A stretch of DNA of 64,000 nucleotides from Saprospiraceae bacterium (GCA_016717105.1 JADKGF010000004.1:165770-229769); one strand, 5' to 3'; shown: positions 35,324 through 45,291, counted from the first letter of the stretch. Numbers and translations: made by a program. The notes: generated from the letters alone by a model not told the origin.

Positions 35324-36580
35324 ATGAAGCCCATTTACAAATATCTGTTGGCCTTGATTCCATTGGTTATCGTAGCATCGATATTGTATTATTTTAGCGA
35401 AATCGTAACCTACGTATTGATAGCTTGGGTTATATCAATGATAGGCGCACCTGTAGTTGTATTTTTGCGAAAATATATAGGTAAAAATCTATCAGCTCTT
35501 GTTACACTAAGCTTGTTCGTATTTGGATTTATCGCTTTGGTCTGGATTTTTATACCACCATTGGTAAACCAGATAGAAAATATTTCCAAGATAGATATAG
35601 AAAAAGTAGTGACTGCGCTCGAAGAGCCTATTCACGACTGGGAAAAATGGTTGGTAAGAAAAAAACTGATGATTGCTCAAGATACAAGTTATGGTTCTAC
35701 ATCTAAAGTGTTACCAACTACATCTCCTGAAGTCACGCATGTAATAAGCCTGGACAGCAGTCAGACCGGTGGCGCCATCAACCAAAAATTGGACATACAC
35801 ATACATCTGAAAACCGAAAATGCCGATACTGCGATAGATAAAAGTATCGAATCAGAACAAGAAGATTTTTTTGAATTGCTAAAGAAAAATCTGTCCACTT
35901 ACCTTAATCCTGAAAATATTCAAATACTTTTTGGCAATGCGTTGAATAAATTTGGTGATGTTTTTGTGGGTGTATTTTCCATATTTTTTATAGGATTTTT
36001 CTTCTTAAGAGAGCAAGGACTTTTCGTCAATATCATCACATCTATCGTACCTACCAAATATGAAACCCATACACAACAAGCTGTAGATGAAACAAGTAAG
36101 CTTTTGATACGGTATTTTGTAGGTATTTTGGTTCAGGTTACAATAATTACGCTGATTATCTCCTTTTCGCTCACAATGTTAGGCGTGAAAAATGCCTTAC
36201 TTATTGGATTTTTTGCCGGCATCATGAATGTCATTCCTTATGTTGGACCCATCATTGCAGCCTTGGTCGGATTTGTGATTACATTATCGTCGAATATGGA
36301 GCTTTCATTTTATGACGAAATGATGCCACTCTTGGTAAAAGTAGGTATCGTCTTTTTGGTAACACGGCTGATAGATGACATCATTTTACAACCCAATATT
36401 TTTTCGAAAAGTGTGAAAGCTCATCCTTTGGAAATATTTATTATTGTCTTAGTCGGTGCTAAAATAGGCGGCGTCTTGGGAATGGTATTTGCAATTCCAT
36501 TTTATACGGCATTCAGAGTAATCGGTAAGGTCTTCTTGAGTGAATTTAAGGTAGTACAAAAACTAACGCGCAATATGTAA
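35324..36580 (+). CDS. AI-2E family transporter (PerM-like permease)
   Basis: Start at 35324 (MKPIYKYLLALIPLVIVASI) just before the first membrane segment; 35315 (MSHMKP) is also possible. The 418-residue protein has about eight membrane helices with a large hydrophilic insert at about 125-190 (TSPEVTHVISLD, DIHIHLKTENADTAID). The C-terminal half holds family motifs: FFAGIMNVIPYVGPIIAALV and PLEIFIIVLVGAKIGGVLGM. Members include the sodium/proton antiporter PerM-like and AI-2 exporter TqsA proteins; the substrate here is unknown. Confidence 0.88.
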   Translation: MKPIYKYLLALIPLVIVASILYYFSEIVTYVLIAWVISMIGAPVVVFLRKYIGKNLSALVTLSLFVFGFIALVWIFIPPLVNQIENISKIDIEKVVTALEEPIHDWEKWLVRKKLMIAQDTSYGSTSKVLPTTSPEVTHVISLDSSQTGGAINQKLDIHIHLKTENADTAIDKSIESEQEDFFELLKKNLSTYLNPENIQILFGNALNKFGDVFVGVFSIFFIGFFFLREQGLFVNIITSIVPTKYETHTQQAVDETSKLLIRYFVGILVQVTIITLIISFSLTMLGVKNALLIGFFAGIMNVIPYVGPIIAALVGFVITLSSNMELSFYDEMMPLLVKVGIVFLVTRLIDDIILQPNIFSKSVKAHPLEIFIIVLVGAKIGGVLGMVFAIPFYTAFRVIGKVFLSEFKVVQKLTRNM

Positions 36581-36597
36581 ATAATATCTTTGGTTGG

Positions 36598-37764
36598 TTA
36601 ATATTTAAGATTTTTCAAAGCTGGAATTTTGAAATAAGCAATAGATGAAACCAATAAAGTCATGCAACCACCAAATACCACCGAAGGTACTGTACCCATT
36701 GCAGCTGCTGCTACACCACTTTCGAATTGTCCCAGTTCATTGGTGCTATTGATAAAAATAGAACTAACGGATGACACTCTTCCTCGCAATTGGTCAGGTA
36801 CCAAAATCTGGAAGATCGTACCGCGAATGATGACACTCACACCATCGAATAATCCACTTACAAATAGTGCAACTAAGCTTAAAATAAAGGATTCTGACAA
36901 AGCAAAAACGATCATACAAACACCAAACCCTGCGATGGAGTAGATAAGTTTAAATCCTTGACTTCCTTTAAGCGGAAATTTTGTGAGAAAAAGTATGGCT
37001 AAAAAATTTCCTGCATAGGTAGCTGACATTAGCAAGCCAAAAGATTGTGGACCAACAGCAAGAATGTCTTTGGCAAAAACAGGCAATATCGCTACAGCAC
37101 CACCAAAAAGAACTGCTAACATATCTAGACTCATAGCACCAAAAAGAGCCTTTTGATTCCAAACAAAATCAAGTCCTTCACGTACACTTTCCCATGTCCT
37201 GACTTTGCTCTTGTCATATGTTACTGGTTTGGGTAGAATAAAATATCCAATAAAAAAAATACTCAATACGAGCAGGATTACGACAATTACAAAAACAAAC
37301 GACATCGAAAAATACCCAATCAAAAATCCCCCAAACGTAGGGCCGACAATAGCACCGATCAACCAAGTCATGCTATTGACGGATGCGGCATGGACAAGTT
37401 CTTCCTTAGTGACCAACTGAGCCAAAAATGCAGAAAAAGCAGGCGAAATATAGGCACGGATGACACCTGTCAGACCCACTAGAATAAAGATGATAACCGT
37501 TCTGAATTCCTCAGTAATATTAAATAATTCCGAAGTAGTGATAATCAAACCTGTTATCACAATAGTATAAAAAATTAAACTCTTGATTATCAGTGATTTC
37601 TTGTCACTACTATCCACCTTCACACCTGCAGGCAATGCCAATAGGATAGCAGGAATCACTTCACTAAGTCCTACAAGGCCTAATACCAATTTGCTTTCCG
37701 TAAGATTATAGAGATACCAACCCAATAAGACAGGTACCATCTTCATACCGATGGTGAATAGCAA
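36598..37764 (-). CDS. MFS transporter (EntS/MFS_3-like), N-terminus incomplete
   Basis: 388 residues with about eleven membrane segments, of the MFS_3/EntS type: YLYNLTESKLVLGLVGLSEV, VNSMTWLIGAIVGPTFGGFL, VPDQLRGRVSSVSSIFIN. The frame given begins at a TTG inside the first helix. The same frame is open upstream and encodes FLRSAFLVINEEFTFFLITR, the usual N-terminus of this family, back to ATT at 37840-37842 and a stop a few codons before; no ATG is present. Either ATT is the start or an ATG has been changed. This overlaps the end of the isomerase gene. Members export siderophores, macrolides or other small molecules. Confidence 0.82.
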   Translation of the reverse strand: MLFTIGMKMVPVLLGWYLYNLTESKLVLGLVGLSEVIPAILLALPAGVKVDSSDKKSLIIKSLIFYTIVITGLIITTSELFNITEEFRTVIIFILVGLTGVIRAYISPAFSAFLAQLVTKEELVHAASVNSMTWLIGAIVGPTFGGFLIGYFSMSFVFVIVVILLVLSIFFIGYFILPKPVTYDKSKVRTWESVREGLDFVWNQKALFGAMSLDMLAVLFGGAVAILPVFAKDILAVGPQSFGLLMSATYAGNFLAILFLTKFPLKGSQGFKLIYSIAGFGVCMIVFALSESFILSLVALFVSGLFDGVSVIIRGTIFQILVPDQLRGRVSSVSSIFINSTNELGQFESGVAAAAMGTVPSVVFGGCMTLLVSSIAYFKIPALKNLKY

Positions 37765-37829
37765 TCTCGTAATCAGAAAAAAGGTAAACTCCTCGTTAAT
37801 GACTAGAAAAGCAGAACGGAGAAATTTTG

Positions 37830-38717
37830 TTAGAGTTTTAATTTCCTTAGATTATCGAAGCTCACTTTTATACTTTCCAACGGTGTCATTTTGGTACAAG
37901 TATCTTGTTCAACAAAAAACAAATCTAGACCAGCTTTTGGTGCCAATTTGAAGACTTGTTTCCAATCGATAATACCAGTACCTACAGGCGCAAATGATTT
38001 TTCAGGTGTATTGTCCATGTCCTTAATGTGGAATAGTGGGAATCTTCCTTGATTTTTCTTAATCAATTTTTTTGTGTCCACATTGGCTTTGCGTGTCCAA
38101 TAATGATCTACTTCAAATTTTACAAGATTCTTATCTGTTTCCGTCAAGAGGATATCATAAGGAATGATGCCATCAATAGGAAAAAATTCAAAATCGTGGT
38201 TATGGTGACAAAATTGCAGGCCATACTCCTTGGCTTTTTCGCTACATTTATTAAATAAATCAGCATGTTTTTTGTAATCGTCTATAGTCTTTCTCTCATC
38301 TGGAAAAAACCAGCCACATGCGATATATTTCTGCCCAACAAAGGCTGCGTCTTCACAAACAGCTTCCCAGTTATTAGACATGTTGTATGAATCTTTAGCA
38401 GTATTGAATCCAGTCATCGTATGTCCACTGTACATCTCTAAGCCCAAATCCCTAAGGATCATCTTAAAGTTTTCCTTAGTTTGTCCATAAAATTTTCGAG
38501 CACCATAGCCTGCACTTTCTACGTGATTGTATCCGATGGCCTTGATTTGCTTGAGCGTACCCAATGGATCATTTTCCATTTCGGTGCGAACTGTATATAA
38601 TTGAACTCCGATATTGGTCAAATCAACTTTAGGGCCAAATTCCCAATCTAATGGATTGACAACCAAAGCAGTAGCAGACAACATCGTAGTGTTTTTTATA
38701 AAATCACGTCGCAACAT
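37830..38717 (-). CDS. Sugar phosphate isomerase/epimerase-like TIM-barrel protein with twin-arginine leader
   Basis: 295 residues of the AP-endonuclease-2-like TIM-barrel family: IGVQLYTVRTEMENDPLGTL, GYNHVESAGYG, FCHHNHDFEFFP, FEVDHYWTRKAN and PLFHIKDMD carry the metal-binding Glu/His/Asp residues. The N-terminus MLRRDFIKNTTMLSATALVV is a twin-arginine (RRDF) signal, so the protein is exported folded. It lies between the TonB receptor gene and the MFS gene, suggesting a shared nutrient pathway, but the substrate cannot be named. Confidence 0.85.
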   Translation of the reverse strand: MLRRDFIKNTTMLSATALVVNPLDWEFGPKVDLTNIGVQLYTVRTEMENDPLGTLKQIKAIGYNHVESAGYGARKFYGQTKENFKMILRDLGLEMYSGHTMTGFNTAKDSYNMSNNWEAVCEDAAFVGQKYIACGWFFPDERKTIDDYKKHADLFNKCSEKAKEYGLQFCHHNHDFEFFPIDGIIPYDILLTETDKNLVKFEVDHYWTRKANVDTKKLIKKNQGRFPLFHIKDMDNTPEKSFAPVGTGIIDWKQVFKLAPKAGLDLFFVEQDTCTKMTPLESIKVSFDNLRKLKL

Positions 38718-38757
38718 ATAGATAAAAATATTTTTAGGTTGATAAATTATTGAAGGC

Positions 38758-41050
38758 TTACCATTCCAATCTATAACTCAAGACAGGAACGAGTCCTAAT
38801 TGCTTTTGCAAAAGTACAGAATTTAGCAATGGGTCGTAATATCTGAAGCCATCATTTTCTCGATTGAGTACATTTTGGATATCGAGTGACCATCTGTGGG
38901 TCTTATTGCTATTGAACTTTTGGCTGGTATACACTACTCTAAAGTCGATTCTTTGGTAAGGACGGAATTTTTGGTCATAAGGTGAATTGACATTGTATAA
39001 TGTTGAAAATTTACCATTTACAGGGTTTAAAGATTGTTCTCTCATAGCGCCACGGAGATGATTGGACAAACTGATAATAAGTGATCTATCCTTATTTGAT
39101 TTAGAAATATCCACCGAATAACTCACATTGGCATTGCTGGTATAACCAAAATTGTATCGACCATTATAATATTGATCAGTTTTATTATTTAGATTGTATT
39201 TGCTATCAAAAATGCTTAAGTTTATGCTATAATTTAATGAATTTTGTTTAATAAATGATTTATTTTCAAGATATAATTCACCACCTAGTACATTCGCTGA
39301 TGATGTACCATTCGGCACGATACTGAGGAATCCATAAACCTGATCATAACCTAAATTACTGCCATTAAATGGTGTAAAATGTCCAACACCATCGGCAGAT
39401 GCAAAAGTCGAAATATCCCAAAATTGATGCAGAAATATAGCACTGCGAATTTGTAGATTATTTTGGATGTATTGAATTCCTGTTTGGAAATTATGTTCTT
39501 TGATTCTTTTTCTTTCGTACACCTGTTCGATAAACTGTCCTGATGTAAAATCTTGAACTGAAGATAAACGGTAATCGAGACTGACCACAGTAGCTCGTGA
39601 AAGTTTATAACTTGCACCAAGCGATGGTTCGACGGTTACTTCCTTTGTTCTATTTTCATAAAAACTACCAATCCCGATATGATAATTAAATGGTTTGTAG
39701 GAGTCACTTTTATATTGGAGATATGGATAAATACTTAAAACTGGTTCATCAAATCCATTTACAATACGACCATCATCCTTCATATTTGTGCGCAAACCAA
39801 AAGTCATTTTAGCTCCTGAATAATCGAGAATATATTGATTATGCCAAGAAAGAAGTCTTTCTCTGACGCGCTGGTCAGACGACAACGACAATCCCAAGCT
39901 GTCAATATAAAATGCATCAGTACCTTCTACCCTTTTATCATTTCGCCCTGACATAATAATCGTGCTTTGGTAATATTTATTGGCTTTTTCGTAAGTATAT
40001 TGTGCTCCACCAATTACCAATTCACTTTCGTATGTAATATTCTGAATATCTTTGAATCGGGTCAAACTATCTCCTCTGCTCACTGCAGTAAATTTATTAC
40101 TACTTTTGCCGAGCGTTGCAAATAACTTGAGACTTTGATGATCGTTTTTGATCAAATCGGCATATAAACTCAAATCCTGATATCCGATTTTCTCATTTCC
40201 AAAATTTACACCCAATTTATCCAACAATCCGACAAAACTGTAGCGATAAGCCCCATACACATTTCTATTGCCTCGATTCATACCCAGTCCGGCTTCCAAT
40301 CCGATAAGGTTTATATCAACAAATGACTTGATTTTGGGTGCCATTTTCATATTAGATACGCCGGACATTACATTAGCATAGGATATATCAGCTGGATTTG
40401 CTTCGAAATGGTAATAATCGAGTACCGATCCACTCAGCGCATTGACACCACCTGCATTTCCTGTAGCTAGATCATTTGCAGTCCCTGCATTGGATAGATG
40501 ATTTGGATTGACAATATCAGCCCCAAAGAGTTGCCAACGAGCAGATTCTGGTGGCATACCACGGAAAATTATTGCATTAGCACCATCATTTGGTGTAGAA
40601 AATCCTGGATATTTGATCAGAATACGAGCAGGATCTTGGAAGGATGCCGGCATGACCTTGTATTGATTTTGGGTCATTGTGAGGTCGCCTGATTTGTAAG
40701 GTTTTTCGGTGATAATGATTGGAAATTGCCACAAATAACTACTGTCTCTCTCCAAATAAAAATTATGATATAATGTATCATTTGATTACAAAAACTGATT
40801 GTATCACTTATATATTTTCCCAACTACAAATACTTTATATTTTCTCTTTTCTTAATATTTATTCGTATTCTCCATCCAAATTCATGTATGTACTCTTTTT
40901 CTTTCAATCCATTTAAAAGCCTTATTTGAAAATGAACCAAAGCTTCACTGTTTTTTCAAAAACCTTTCCTTTTAGCACTTGAGAAGAACCAATTTGTAGG
41001 TAAATAATGCTTAGAAAAACAATAAATTGGAATCTAAAATTTAATATCAT
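38758..41050 (-). CDS. TonB-dependent receptor with carboxypeptidase-like domain, N-terminal region frameshifted
   Basis: The uninterrupted frame (38758-40755, 665 residues) has the plug domain (FRGMPPESARWQLFGADIV, GNAGGVNALSGSVLDYYHF) and barrel ending LSYRLEW, but no signal peptide. Upstream, broken across several frames, are a Sec signal starting at ATG 41050 (MILNFRFQFIVFLSIIYL), then VLKGKVFEKT, LDGEYE, and SDTISF and NDTLYHNFYLERDSSYLWQF, which assemble into a carboxypeptidase-regulatory domain joined to the plug. At least four indels lie between about 40785 and 40960. Intact, it would be a normal TBDR without SusD. Heads an apparent operon with the isomerase and MFS genes. Confidence 0.85.
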
Positions 41051-41077
41051 TCTATTGAATTAATATGGTTTATTTGA

Positions 41078-41085
41078 CAAATATA
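41078..41085 (-). promoter_or_regulatory. -7 element TATATTTG for the TonB receptor gene
   Basis: TATATTTG on the minus strand fits TAnnTTTG, 28 bases before the ATG at 41050. Three 28-bp palindromic repeats lie directly upstream of it. Confidence 0.5.
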
Positions 41086-41101
41086 CCTTCATTTATCTAA
41101 T

Positions 41102-41185
41102 ATTATAAGGAAAATTGCTTATATTCCAAATTATAAGCTAATTTGCTTATATTTCTAATTATAAGCAATTTTGCTTATAATTATC
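41102..41185 (-). repeat. Three tandem 28-bp units, each an inverted repeat (operator-like array)
   Basis: Units start at 41102, 41130 and 41158, exactly 28 bases apart, and all begin ATTATAAG and carry TTGCTTATA. Each unit is an imperfect palindrome (TATAAGC...GCTTATA); the last is almost perfect with 12-bp arms (TAATTATAAGCA and TGCTTATAATTA). The array lies 17 to 100 bases upstream of the receptor -7 box and just beyond the stop of the gene ending at 41194. It looks like a triple operator; a terminator role for the preceding gene is possible. Confidence 0.75.
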
Positions 41186-41193
41186 TATATTTC

Positions 41194-41996
41194 TTAATAG
41201 GTATAATAAATGTATCGCTTCATACCGTCAAACTGGTCATTTAGGTATTGATATTGATACGATATAAGCCCATTGTCCATTCTATATGTTTCTGTCTTAA
41301 GTTTATCACCAATTTCCAACTTTAGTTTGCCTTTTAAAGCTATTAAGTTTTTTCTTCTTTGTTTTCAATGGTTGTAGATGTTCGAGTAAGGTGTGTGCCT
41401 TTATAATTCTTTTCTTCATAATTCGAAATGCCTTTATCAATACTCGAACTTTTATCGATCCACACGCCATTTTTCTTTTCAAAACTTGCTACAATATTCA
41501 TGTTTTTGTCATATTGGTATTTTAATTCTTTCGTACTACCATTACCAAAATGAATCGTCACTACTTTTGTTCTACGTTTATCATTGTATTTTACTTTTGA
41601 AAAGATGCCAGTTTTTTTCCCGTTTTCATCATAGTCTATTGCTTTGATTTCTCGATTTTTACGATCATACCATATTTTTGTCTTTGATATAAATTTCCCA
41701 TAACAAACCGTAATTCGTTCTATTCTAATTGTATCATCCTTATAGAAATAACTATACGAACAGCGTAGTCCATCTCTTCCATAAATTTCCATTAAGGTCG
41801 TTCTACCCATCTTGTTAAAATACTCCTTGGTAATAAGAAAGGAATCATTGCTACCCAATGAATCTTTGACATATGCTTCCGCAATTTTGATTTGGTTTCG
41901 TTTAGCTAAATCAATCTTTATGTCTTCTTGGGTTGATATCCAAAAGCATAAATGTATAAAGATAATTAAAGTCAAAAGTTGAATTACTTTATGCAT
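41194..41996 (-). CDS. Exported hypothetical protein with YD-like repeats (frameshifted near its end)
   Basis: The uninterrupted frame is 41343-41996 (217 residues). It has a signal peptide (LLTLIIFIHLCFWIST) and repeated short motifs (KTKIWYDRKNREIKAIDYDE, KELKYQYDKNMNIVASFEKK) like RHS/YD-repeat or MORN-like antiparallel strands. It stops after NKEEKT. Adding one A to the run at 41347-41352 continues with NLIALKGKLKLEIGDKLK, then YQYQYLNDQFDGMKRYIYYT, to TAA at 41194. I give the repaired span. Function unknown. Confidence 0.6.
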
Positions 41997-42057
41997 TACA
42001 ATTTTGGATTTTTATAAAATTTACCTTATTTTATATTTAATAAAAAGTATTTTAATT

Positions 42058-43074
42058 CTATAATACCCTTTTCCTAAATACTTCAAAATCAGTAGATAAG
42101 AAAAACTGATAAAATTTTTTATAAAAATATATTTCGCAAAATTCATTTGGACCAAAAGTACGCTTAAGCACACTTATTCCCTTGATCGTGAAAGGTGATG
42201 TAGGTTTACTGCAATAATCATCTAAATAATAAACCATATAGCCACCTTGATTATCTCTGCTGATTGTCATATAAAATTCCACTTTTTTTGAAGGATTTGA
42301 TCGTGAAACAATTCTATGAAAATATATTTGGCATTCAGTCAAGCTATCTTCTTGATAGGGAATATCTTTCTCAATATTATTATTACTTGCAGAAATCAAT
42401 AGTGGCAAGTCAATCGTATCACAGTTGAAGGGTTTACAAATTGAAGGAAGTTCATGTTTAAGTACTGCTTCTCCAGCATCAAAGTCAAATGAAGTACTAG
42501 TGTTTCCATAACTATATTGCAACTCACCCAATTGGCAAACTGGTTTCATTTCAATCTTATACTTATAGCCAGGTAAAATTGTAAAATCATTAGCAAAATA
42601 GGATAAAAGGCCAAAATCACTTCCATCATGAGATATCATAATGTCAAATAGATTTATTTCATTTATTGGTTCTATTTGTAATTGAAATCTTCCATTTGGT
42701 TTTTCCTTAAGCACATAATCTGAGACTGTAACTTCTTTACAAAGCTTAAAATGGTAATCTTTATAAAAAGTTTTTTGATAATTTCCAGAATTATAGCACC
42801 TGTATGAAACCGTCAGAATATATTCTCCTTCTGGTTCAAATGCATAATCCACACAACTATTATTATGATCTATTAATTTTTCAAAATTTTTACCTGATTT
42901 TTTATCCAATATATCAAGAACGAGCAAATCATAGCCATTCCAATGAAAGCACAGTCTATTTTCTTTTATATCAAAGCCAGGATCAGATATCGCTTTTATG
43001 CAAGGAGTTGAAACATTTTCCTTTTCACAACTCAAAAATAAAATAAAGAAAAAGGCTGATATTAAGATTTTCAT
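42058..43074 (-). CDS. Lipoprotein of unknown function
   Basis: The 338-residue product has a lipoprotein leader (MKILISAFFFILFLSC) followed by EKEN, a charged sequence suggesting surface export. The body is rich in Cys (about 12) and aromatic residues and has alternating beta-like stretches (RFQLQIEPINEINLFDIMIS, KYKIEMKPVCQLGELQYSYG). I recognise no family. It lies 61 bases after (downstream on the plus map) the hypothetical gene at 41194 and is on the same strand; no clear promoter. Confidence 0.65.
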   Translation of the reverse strand: MKILISAFFFILFLSCEKENVSTPCIKAISDPGFDIKENRLCFHWNGYDLLVLDILDKKSGKNFEKLIDHNNSCVDYAFEPEGEYILTVSYRCYNSGNYQKTFYKDYHFKLCKEVTVSDYVLKEKPNGRFQLQIEPINEINLFDIMISHDGSDFGLLSYFANDFTILPGYKYKIEMKPVCQLGELQYSYGNTSTSFDFDAGEAVLKHELPSICKPFNCDTIDLPLLISASNNNIEKDIPYQEDSLTECQIYFHRIVSRSNPSKKVEFYMTISRDNQGGYMVYYLDDYCSKPTSPFTIKGISVLKRTFGPNEFCEIYFYKKFYQFFLSTDFEVFRKRVL

Positions 43075-43102
43075 TTCAAAATTACAATGTATATTTATGA
43101 TA

Positions 43103-44155
43103 TTATATCCCCAAAATCTTCCTCAAAAATCCTTCATCTACCGCTGCACCTGCAAAATCATCAAATGCTTTTTCCGTCACTTCTATGATATGGCTTTGTA
43201 TAAATGGTGCGCCTTCTCTTGCGCCTTGGGTGGCAGATTTGATACAGCATTCCCATTCCATCACAGCCCAACCATCGTATCCATATTGCGATAATTTGCT
43301 AAAGATGCCTTTGAAATCTACTTGTCCATCACCTGGAGATCTAAATCGCCCTGCCCTATCCTTCCAGTCTGCATAGCCACCATATACGCCACATTTTCCA
43401 GTCGAATTGAACTCGGCATCTTTGACATGAAAAGCTCGGATACGATCATGATAGAAGTCTATATACTGCAAGTAATCCAACTGCTGTAAGACAAAATGAC
43501 TCGGATCAAATAAAAGACAAGCTCTTGGATGATTATTGACTTTTTCCAAAAATCGTTCATAACTCAATCCATCATGCAAGTCCTCGCCAGGATGTACTTC
43601 ATAACATACATCTACGCCACACGCATCAAAATGATTTAAGATAGGCAACCATCTATCTGCCAACTCCTGAAAACCAAGATCTACCAGACCAGGAGGACGT
43701 TGTGGCCAAGGATTCATCGTATGCCAAAGCAAAGCACCTGAAAATGTAGCATGAGATTTTAGACCTAATCGTTGACTTGCTTTACCAGCATTTTTGACTT
43801 GGATCTTAGCCCATTCGGTGCGTTCTTTTGGTTTGCCTTTTAGTTCATCAGGTGCAAAATTATCAAACATAAGATCATAAGCCGGATGTACTGCTACCAA
43901 TTGTCCTTGTAAGTGCGTACTTAGCTCTGTGATTTCCAAGCCAAAACTATTGATTTTGCCTTTGAGTTCGTCACAGTATGTTTGGCTTTCAGCTGCTAGA
44001 TCGAGGTCTATGAGTCGTTTGTCCCATGTAGGAATTTGAACGCCTTTGTACCCTAGAGAAGCTACCCATTGGCAGATAGATTCCAATGAATTATATGGTG
44101 CTTCATCACCCATAAACTGAGCAAGAAATATACCGGGTCCTTTTATTGTTTTCAT
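43103..44155 (-). CDS. Sugar phosphate isomerase/epimerase-like TIM-barrel enzyme
   Basis: 350 residues of the AP-endonuclease-2/xylose-isomerase-like family, cytoplasmic (no signal). Metal-binding and core motifs: GPGIFLAQFMGDEAPYNSLE, ELSTHLQGQLVAVHPAYD, CYEVHPGEDLHDG, LLFDPSHFVLQQLDYL, RAFHVKDAEFN and WAVMEWECC. Usually paired with a Gfo/Idh/MocA dehydrogenase; here that gene (45355) lies upstream, separated by a lipoprotein gene. The pair is thought to act on inositol-like or rare sugars. Confidence 0.88.
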   Translation of the reverse strand: MKTIKGPGIFLAQFMGDEAPYNSLESICQWVASLGYKGVQIPTWDKRLIDLDLAAESQTYCDELKGKINSFGLEITELSTHLQGQLVAVHPAYDLMFDNFAPDELKGKPKERTEWAKIQVKNAGKASQRLGLKSHATFSGALLWHTMNPWPQRPPGLVDLGFQELADRWLPILNHFDACGVDVCYEVHPGEDLHDGLSYERFLEKVNNHPRACLLFDPSHFVLQQLDYLQYIDFYHDRIRAFHVKDAEFNSTGKCGVYGGYADWKDRAGRFRSPGDGQVDFKGIFSKLSQYGYDGWAVMEWECCIKSATQGAREGAPFIQSHIIEVTEKAFDDFAGAAVDEGFLRKILGI

Positions 44156-44201
44156 TAAGATACGATTTAGATTGGAAATAAAAATTATGATTTTTACATA
44201 G

Positions 44202-44558
44202 TTATTCGCAAATGATTTGTGTTAAATTATTATGATTAGTAAGAACATAATTTATTTGTCCAGATTTGATTGAATGAAAACTCCAATTCATAGATGGCAA
44301 CAAAGGATCAATTAATAAATCATAACTAAACTTACCATTTTCATATGAAAAGGTGAAAAGCCCCGCATTCGTGTTGATATTGACGTTATTCCCATTTTGA
44401 ACTATTTTGTTAAAGTGACAAGAATTAAATTGTTTAAATTTATAATCATCTGAACGATAACCTTCATCCCAAATCATTTCCAGTTTAAATCCACCATTTT
44501 CATACTTTAGGAGATACTTCGCAAGTGCATTTGTTGGCGAGCAAAAAAAACTTACCAT
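44202..44558 (-). CDS. Lipoprotein of unknown function, C-terminal part (frameshifted)
   Basis: The 118-residue frame starts inside the preceding one and has no signal. It continues its beta-rich pattern (LLKYENGGFKLEMIWDEGYR, LFTFSYENGKFSYDLLIDPL). Removing one T from the T8 run at 44543-44550 makes one protein of about 362 residues with the 44500-45291 frame. Likely a WD/beta-propeller-like lipoprotein; no family recognised. Confidence 0.65.
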   Translation of the reverse strand: MVSFFCSPTNALAKYLLKYENGGFKLEMIWDEGYRSDDYKFKQFNSCHFNKIVQNGNNVNINTNAGLFTFSYENGKFSYDLLIDPLLPSMNWSFHSIKSGQINYVLTNHNNLTQIICE

Positions 44559-45291
44559 TCAAAATAATTGGGTGAATATCGACAAGTGACATATTGTATT
44601 CAATTGATTTTAATCCTAGATCATTTTCATTATTTAAAATTTTAATTGGTATTTTATTGTCAATTTCGATTAAATGGATTTTACGATTTAAATCTGCTAA
44701 CACAAATATTTTACCTTCAAACTCGATTAATTTCATTAAAATAATATTTTCATCTGTATAATTTGGATCTAAATATAACTTAAAAGAATAGTCGTGAGTA
44801 TTTAAGACTTTAATATTGGTTAAATCTCTATTATTTTGATTTAAAATACCAACATATGAAACATATAAATACTCATTATTAAATTTAATGAAATCAAAAC
44901 ATGCGTCATCACTTACTTTTTTAATTATGCCTGCAGAACTTATTTCGAAAAAACCTTTTTGGCAACAGATAACTGCCTTATCATCTATCAAATCTATTTT
45001 TCTTGTACCTAATTCAATCTGAAATATTTGGTCAACAATTGAATTTGTATTTACATTATAAACATAAATAGAATTTAAACCACCTAAAATTATAAAATTC
45101 TTGTATTCAAAAAATTCCATTATAATATCGTTCGTAAAATTGAAAGGTATATTTTTATACTTTGAACATGATTCATTTAACTTTTTAGTATAAAATTCGA
45201 CATTAGGTTTTTCAATGATTTTTTCTTCTTTTTGACAAGCAACAATACTTAACATAAATGCCATACATAACAGAAAATTACTCTTTTTCAT
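44500..45291 (-). CDS. Lipoprotein of unknown function, N-terminal part (frameshifted)
   Basis: 263 residues with a lipoprotein leader (MKKSNFLLCMAFMLSIVAC) then QKEEK, an acidic/basic linker. The body has repeated strand-turn units (FIILGGLNSIYVYNVNTNSI, KIFVLADLNRKIHLIEIDNK) resembling propeller blades. It runs into a T8 homopolymer and ends as CTCEVSPKV; the true continuation is the frame 44202-44558. The gene sits between an isomerase and a Gfo/Idh/MocA gene that are normally neighbours. A -7 element lies at 45338. Confidence 0.68.
   Translation of the reverse strand: MKKSNFLLCMAFMLSIVACQKEEKIIEKPNVEFYTKKLNESCSKYKNIPFNFTNDIIMEFFEYKNFIILGGLNSIYVYNVNTNSIVDQIFQIELGTRKIDLIDDKAVICCQKGFFEISSAGIIKKVSDDACFDFIKFNNEYLYVSYVGILNQNNRDLTNIKVLNTHDYSFKLYLDPNYTDENIILMKLIEFEGKIFVLADLNRKIHLIEIDNKIPIKILNNENDLGLKSIEYNMSLVDIHPIILNGKFFLLANKCTCEVSPKV

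Noticed and set aside
41102..41185. Short tandem repeats considered as a CRISPR array
   Set aside because: The 28-bp units are contiguous without spacers and are AT palindromes; operator-like instead.
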